NCBI GenBank assembly: GCA_900299315.1
Contig: OMJI01000032.1
Coordinates: forward strand, 1 to 32,607
Length of the DNA stretch: 32,607 bases
From: Verrucomicrobiota bacterium
GTDB taxonomy: Bacteria > Verrucomicrobiota > Verrucomicrobiia > Palsa-1439
Direction of reading: 5' to 3'
This document shows, piece after piece, positions 30,590 to 32,607 of this stretch; the stretch's first letter is position 1; every line of letters starts with the position of its first letter. The notes beneath the pieces were generated by a model. That model made no database searches. It was given only the letters and a program-made list of their open reading frames with translations, and was not told where the DNA came from. A program made the position numbers and the translations under genes.

Positions 30590-31246
30590 ATGAACCGCCT
30601 CCTCCATACCTCGCTGATGCTGCTGTTGCTGGCTGGGATTTCGTGCGCCGAGCCGACCGGGCCGTTGCCGAGACCAGCCCAAGACTTGAAGGAGACGGGG
30701 CCGGTCAGCACTGCCGTGTTTGCCGGTGGGTGTTTCTGGTGCATCGAAGCCATCTTCGAACCGCTGCGTGGGGTGTCGAGCGTCGTCAGCGGTTATGCCG
30801 GGGGCGATGCGGCAACGGCGCATTACGACATCGTCTCCGGCGGCGGCACGAAGCACGCCGAGTCCGTCCAAGTCACCTACGACCCGGCACAGATCAGCTA
30901 CGGCACGTTGCTGCAGGTCTTCATGAGCCTGCATCACCCGACCCAGGTGGAAGGCCAAGGCCCCGATTGGGGACATCAATACCGGTCGGCGATTTTCTAC
31001 CAGAGTGAGGAGCAGAAGAAAGTCGCCCAAGCCTACCTCGACCAACTGGCCGCCGCGAAGGTCTACGACAAACCCATCGCAACGAAGCTGGAAACGTTGG
31101 AGAAATTCTACCCGTCCGAGGATTACCACCAAGATTACGTCGCCCGCCATCCCGACCATCCTTACGTCCGCCAGTGGGCTCTCCCCAAGTTGGAGAAGCT
31201 CCACCATCTCTATCCCGGCCTGCTCAAGGACTCCCGTCCCCAATAG
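30590..31246 (+). CDS. msrA: Peptide methionine sulfoxide reductase MsrA, exported
   Basis: A 218-residue enzyme that reduces the S-form of methionine sulfoxide in proteins. An N-terminal hydrophobic signal (MNRLLHTSLMLLLLAGISCA) indicates export to the periplasm; it ends near SCA, which is not a good lipoprotein box. The active site GGCFWC has the catalytic cysteine C48, followed by GYAGGDAATAHYDIVSGGGTKHAESV, LHHPTQVEGQGPDWGHQYRSAIFY and a C-terminal Tyr/His-rich segment. I start at ATG 30590; 15 codons upstream are open but lack the signal sequence. The tRNA-Arg fragment begins three bases after the stop. Confidence 0.94.
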   Translation: MNRLLHTSLMLLLLAGISCAEPTGPLPRPAQDLKETGPVSTAVFAGGCFWCIEAIFEPLRGVSSVVSGYAGGDAATAHYDIVSGGGTKHAESVQVTYDPAQISYGTLLQVFMSLHHPTQVEGQGPDWGHQYRSAIFYQSEEQKKVAQAYLDQLAAAKVYDKPIATKLETLEKFYPSEDYHQDYVARHPDHPYVRQWALPKLEKLHHLYPGLLKDSRPQ

Positions 31247-31248
31247 GG

Positions 31249-31287
31249 TGGCGCGCCCAGCAAGAGTCGAACTTGCAACCTTCGGTT
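31249..31287 (-). other. 3' fragment of a tRNA-Arg gene, likely attachment site
   Basis: On the minus strand the segment reads as the 3' half of a tRNA: ACCGA (anticodon stem), AGGTT, a perfect T arm of GCAAG, TTCGACT and CTTGC, then TGGGCGC, G and CCA. The acceptor strand demands a 5' partner GCGCCCA, typical of tRNA-Arg, but that sequence is not found nearby, and bases beyond 31287 do not form an anticodon or D arm. Integrases commonly use tRNA 3' ends as attachment sites, and a recombinase gene lies about 1 kb away. Confidence 0.65.
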
Positions 31288-31380
31288 GCTCCCGTAGATG
31301 GCCCAGCACTGGAGCAAGACAACGGCTGCTCGCTACACCAAGCTCAAGGAGAGCTATCAGTCAAACTATCTGCGCCGGAC

Positions 31381-31415
31381 TTGAAACCATCCTGTAGCGT
31401 TCAGAATGGTTTCAA
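31381..31415. repeat. 10-base inverted repeat near the element end
   Basis: TTGAAACCAT (31381-31390) and ATGGTTTCAA (31406-31415) are perfect complements. The loop contains a further CTG/CAG pairing around TAGCGTT after one mismatch. Neither side has a T run, so it is not a standard terminator. It could bind a recombination or regulatory protein. The surrounding 31288-31434 stretch has no convincing gene. Confidence 0.5.
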
Positions 31416-31434
31416 CCGTGATGCGGGGGGGCGG

Positions 31435-32110
31435 CTACTTACTTCGCCTGTGGAGCGTCACAAGCAAAGCTGCTGAAAACAACACAATCAAACCGCACTG
31501 CAATGCGAGCCTAGAGGTGTCTACCTTGACGCCATAGAAATCCGCAAGGAACGGATCGTGCGAATAAACCGTGGGCGGGGAAAACAGCCAAGCATAACCA
31601 AGTGGCTCTTCCTTGCGGATGTCTCGATAATGAAGCGTTCTTAGCCACGGCGGGAACAGGACGCAGAGTGCAACCGCCATGCTCCCGAGCCAAAGGACGC
31701 ACAGTTGAACCGGGTTTAGCAACCCACGCTTGTTGGCCCGAAGTTCCTTGGATGGCAAAGGCCGGGATTCCACCGGCTGTGGAACAGCTTCCACGAGATC
31801 TGAGACACGAAGAACGGCCCGGCCTTCCCCTTGGCCAACTTCAGCAAGATGCTTGGCTTTGGGCGTGGCTGTGGTGGTTTCCTCCGTGAAGCCGCCAAGC
31901 TGCTGAAAAAAAACGAAGCACACGCGAGGGCTTGGGCTTTGAGGAGATTGTTTCTCCCTTTAGTTTGGATGCCTTCGCCAACGTCTTGCCAACATCATTG
32001 CGATCAAACATCTCCCCACAATGGGTACAGTGAAGGCTCTTGTGGTAGGACTCAACACCCGTGAAGCGCACCGGCGTTCTGCAATAGGGGCAGTGAGTTG
32101 AAATGTCCAT
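31435..32110 (-). pseudogene. Zinc-ribbon membrane protein gene interrupted at a T8 run
   Basis: Two reading frames join into one protein. The first begins at ATG 32110, seven bases after a perfect AGGAGG, with a zinc ribbon (CPYC and CTHCG, about residues 7-31), and reads KPKPSRVLRFF. The second continues QQLGGFTEETTT, then a linker, a membrane segment (VQLCVLWLGSMAVALCVLFP) and a second one near the C-terminus (LQCGLIVLFSAALLVTL). They meet at eight Ts on the minus strand (31913-31906); seven Ts would keep the frame. So it is a frameshifted gene, a slippage-expressed gene or an assembly error. The unshifted first frame would stop at 31841. Function is unknown. Confidence 0.65.
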
Positions 32111-32205
32111 TGCATCACCTCCTGTTTGAAGAGTTCTATCGCTCTCCGAATTGCTCATTGCATATCAAATCCGTCGGATGATTTCAGCAGCGGATTTCCC
32201 GGTGC

Positions 32206-32607
32206 TTACTGATTCACGGCAACTGGCAGCGGCACGATGTTGGCCGGTGCATCCCATGTCACCCGTTGGGCGAATAGTTCGCTGGCTTCGGCGCGGAGAT
32301 GCCCATAGACGCGACACACCAACTGCCCGCCGTCCCGATGGCCCAGCCAACCGGCGACGATGTGCGGCGGGATACCGGCTTCGATGGCGTTGGTGGCGAC
32401 GTAGTGGCGCATCTTGTGATGGCTGAACACCGGCAGGCCCAGCCGTCGGCAGGCGTTGGTGATGGCTGTCTTGGCGTTCAGGATGGGCAGCAGCTTAGCA
32501 TCCGGGGTGGCGTCGGGATTGTTGGCCCGGTGCGTTTCGAGGAAAGCCCGCAGCGGCGGGAAGAGGGGAATCGTTCTGGCTTCCCCGTTCTTCGTCTGGC
32601 CGTCGGC
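32206..32607 (-). CDS. Tyrosine recombinase/phage-type integrase, C-terminal part (runs off right edge)
   Basis: The last 133 residues of a site-specific recombinase. The catalytic domain shows TKNGEARTIPL (beta hairpin), HKMRH with the HxxR motif, GWLGHRDGG with the second histidine, and VYGHL with the nucleophilic tyrosine. The reading frame is open to the right edge, so the gene start lies outside. These enzymes integrate and excise phages and islands. Its closeness to the tRNA-Arg fragment suggests that it is the integrase of this element. Confidence 0.88.
   Translation of the reverse strand, partial: ADGQTKNGEARTIPLFPPLRAFLETHRANNPDATPDAKLLPILNAKTAITNACRRLGLPVFSHHKMRHYVATNAIEAGIPPHIVAGWLGHRDGGQLVCRVYGHLRAEASELFAQRVTWDAPANIVPLPVAVNQ

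Larger units (their letters stand above)
31249..32607. mobile_element. End of an integrative element or genomic island (partial)
   Basis: The tRNA-Arg fragment, a tyrosine recombinase gene about 1 kb inside it, and a frameshifted gene of plainer composition in between are what one end of a tRNA-integrated element looks like. The element continues past the right edge. Its other boundary, with a restored tRNA-Arg, cannot be seen. Confidence 0.6.

Noticed and set aside
31249-31340. A complete tRNA of the long-variable-arm type on the minus strand
   Set aside because: The T arm and 3' acceptor are good, but no GCGCCCA acceptor partner is found, and no 7-base anticodon loop with a 5-base stem can be formed.
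31005-31476. Plus-strand frames crossing the tRNA fragment with ARPARVELATFG and QESNLQPS
   Set aside because: These are well-known spurious translations of the strand opposite tRNA genes.

Overview
The window looks like a chromosomal segment of a GC-rich Gram-negative bacterium. Gene content (enolase next to FtsB, SurA-PdxA-RsmA order, GyrB with the long Gram-negative insertion, many exported coiled-coil or TPR proteins, a ferredoxin-type sulfite reductase with an extra C-terminal domain) and protein style suggest the Verrucomicrobiota/PVC group. That placement is an inference from general resemblance, not from a marker gene. Coding density is very high, and no gene-free stretch exceeds about 190 bases.

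Layout. 1-3506 (minus): gyrB, a small HEPN-domain gene, then gyrA, which runs off the left edge. 3606-8343 (plus): an Rrf2-type regulator leads a sulfate-assimilation operon: a MoaD/ThiS-like sulfur carrier with a -GGAL tail, cysH, cysD, a cysN-cysC fusion and a glutathione peroxidase. 8396-10326 (plus): a response-regulator phosphatase coupled to a LolA-like exported protein. 10323-11719 (minus): a small BON-like protein and biotin synthase. 11790-13439 (plus): a HEAT-repeat protein. 13436-16080 (minus): surA-pdxA-rsmA. 16123-17700 (minus): ATP-dependent PEP carboxykinase. 17786-19068 (minus): an uncharacterised protein overlapping a radical SAM gene. 19133-21349 (minus): sulfite reductase. 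21391-24039 (minus): Gfo/Idh/MocA oxidoreductase, enolase and FtsB, closed by a strong terminator. 24141-26413: a zinc-ribbon coiled-coil protein, a TPR membrane protein and a family 2 glycosyltransferase. 26406-28428 (minus): serine acetyltransferase and cysteine desulfurase. 28503-31246: an exported tail-anchored coiled-coil protein, HemW and an exported MsrA. From 31249 to the right edge: the end of an integrative element, marked by a 3' tRNA-Arg fragment, a frameshifted zinc-ribbon membrane protein gene and a partial tyrosine recombinase.

How the genes work together. Sulfur metabolism recurs. Sulfate is activated (CysD, CysNC) and reduced to sulfite (CysH). Sulfite is reduced to sulfide (the reductase at 19133-21349). 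Serine is activated for cysteine synthesis (CysE), and sulfur is mobilised from cysteine (NifS-like). The sulfur carrier inside the sulfate operon suggests that part of the sulfide may be carried as a protein thiocarboxylate. Several genes without a Shine-Dalgarno sequence have a -10-like hexamer 6-9 bases before the start codon, which suggests leaderless transcripts. Three intergenic GTAG-led hairpins form a REP-like family.
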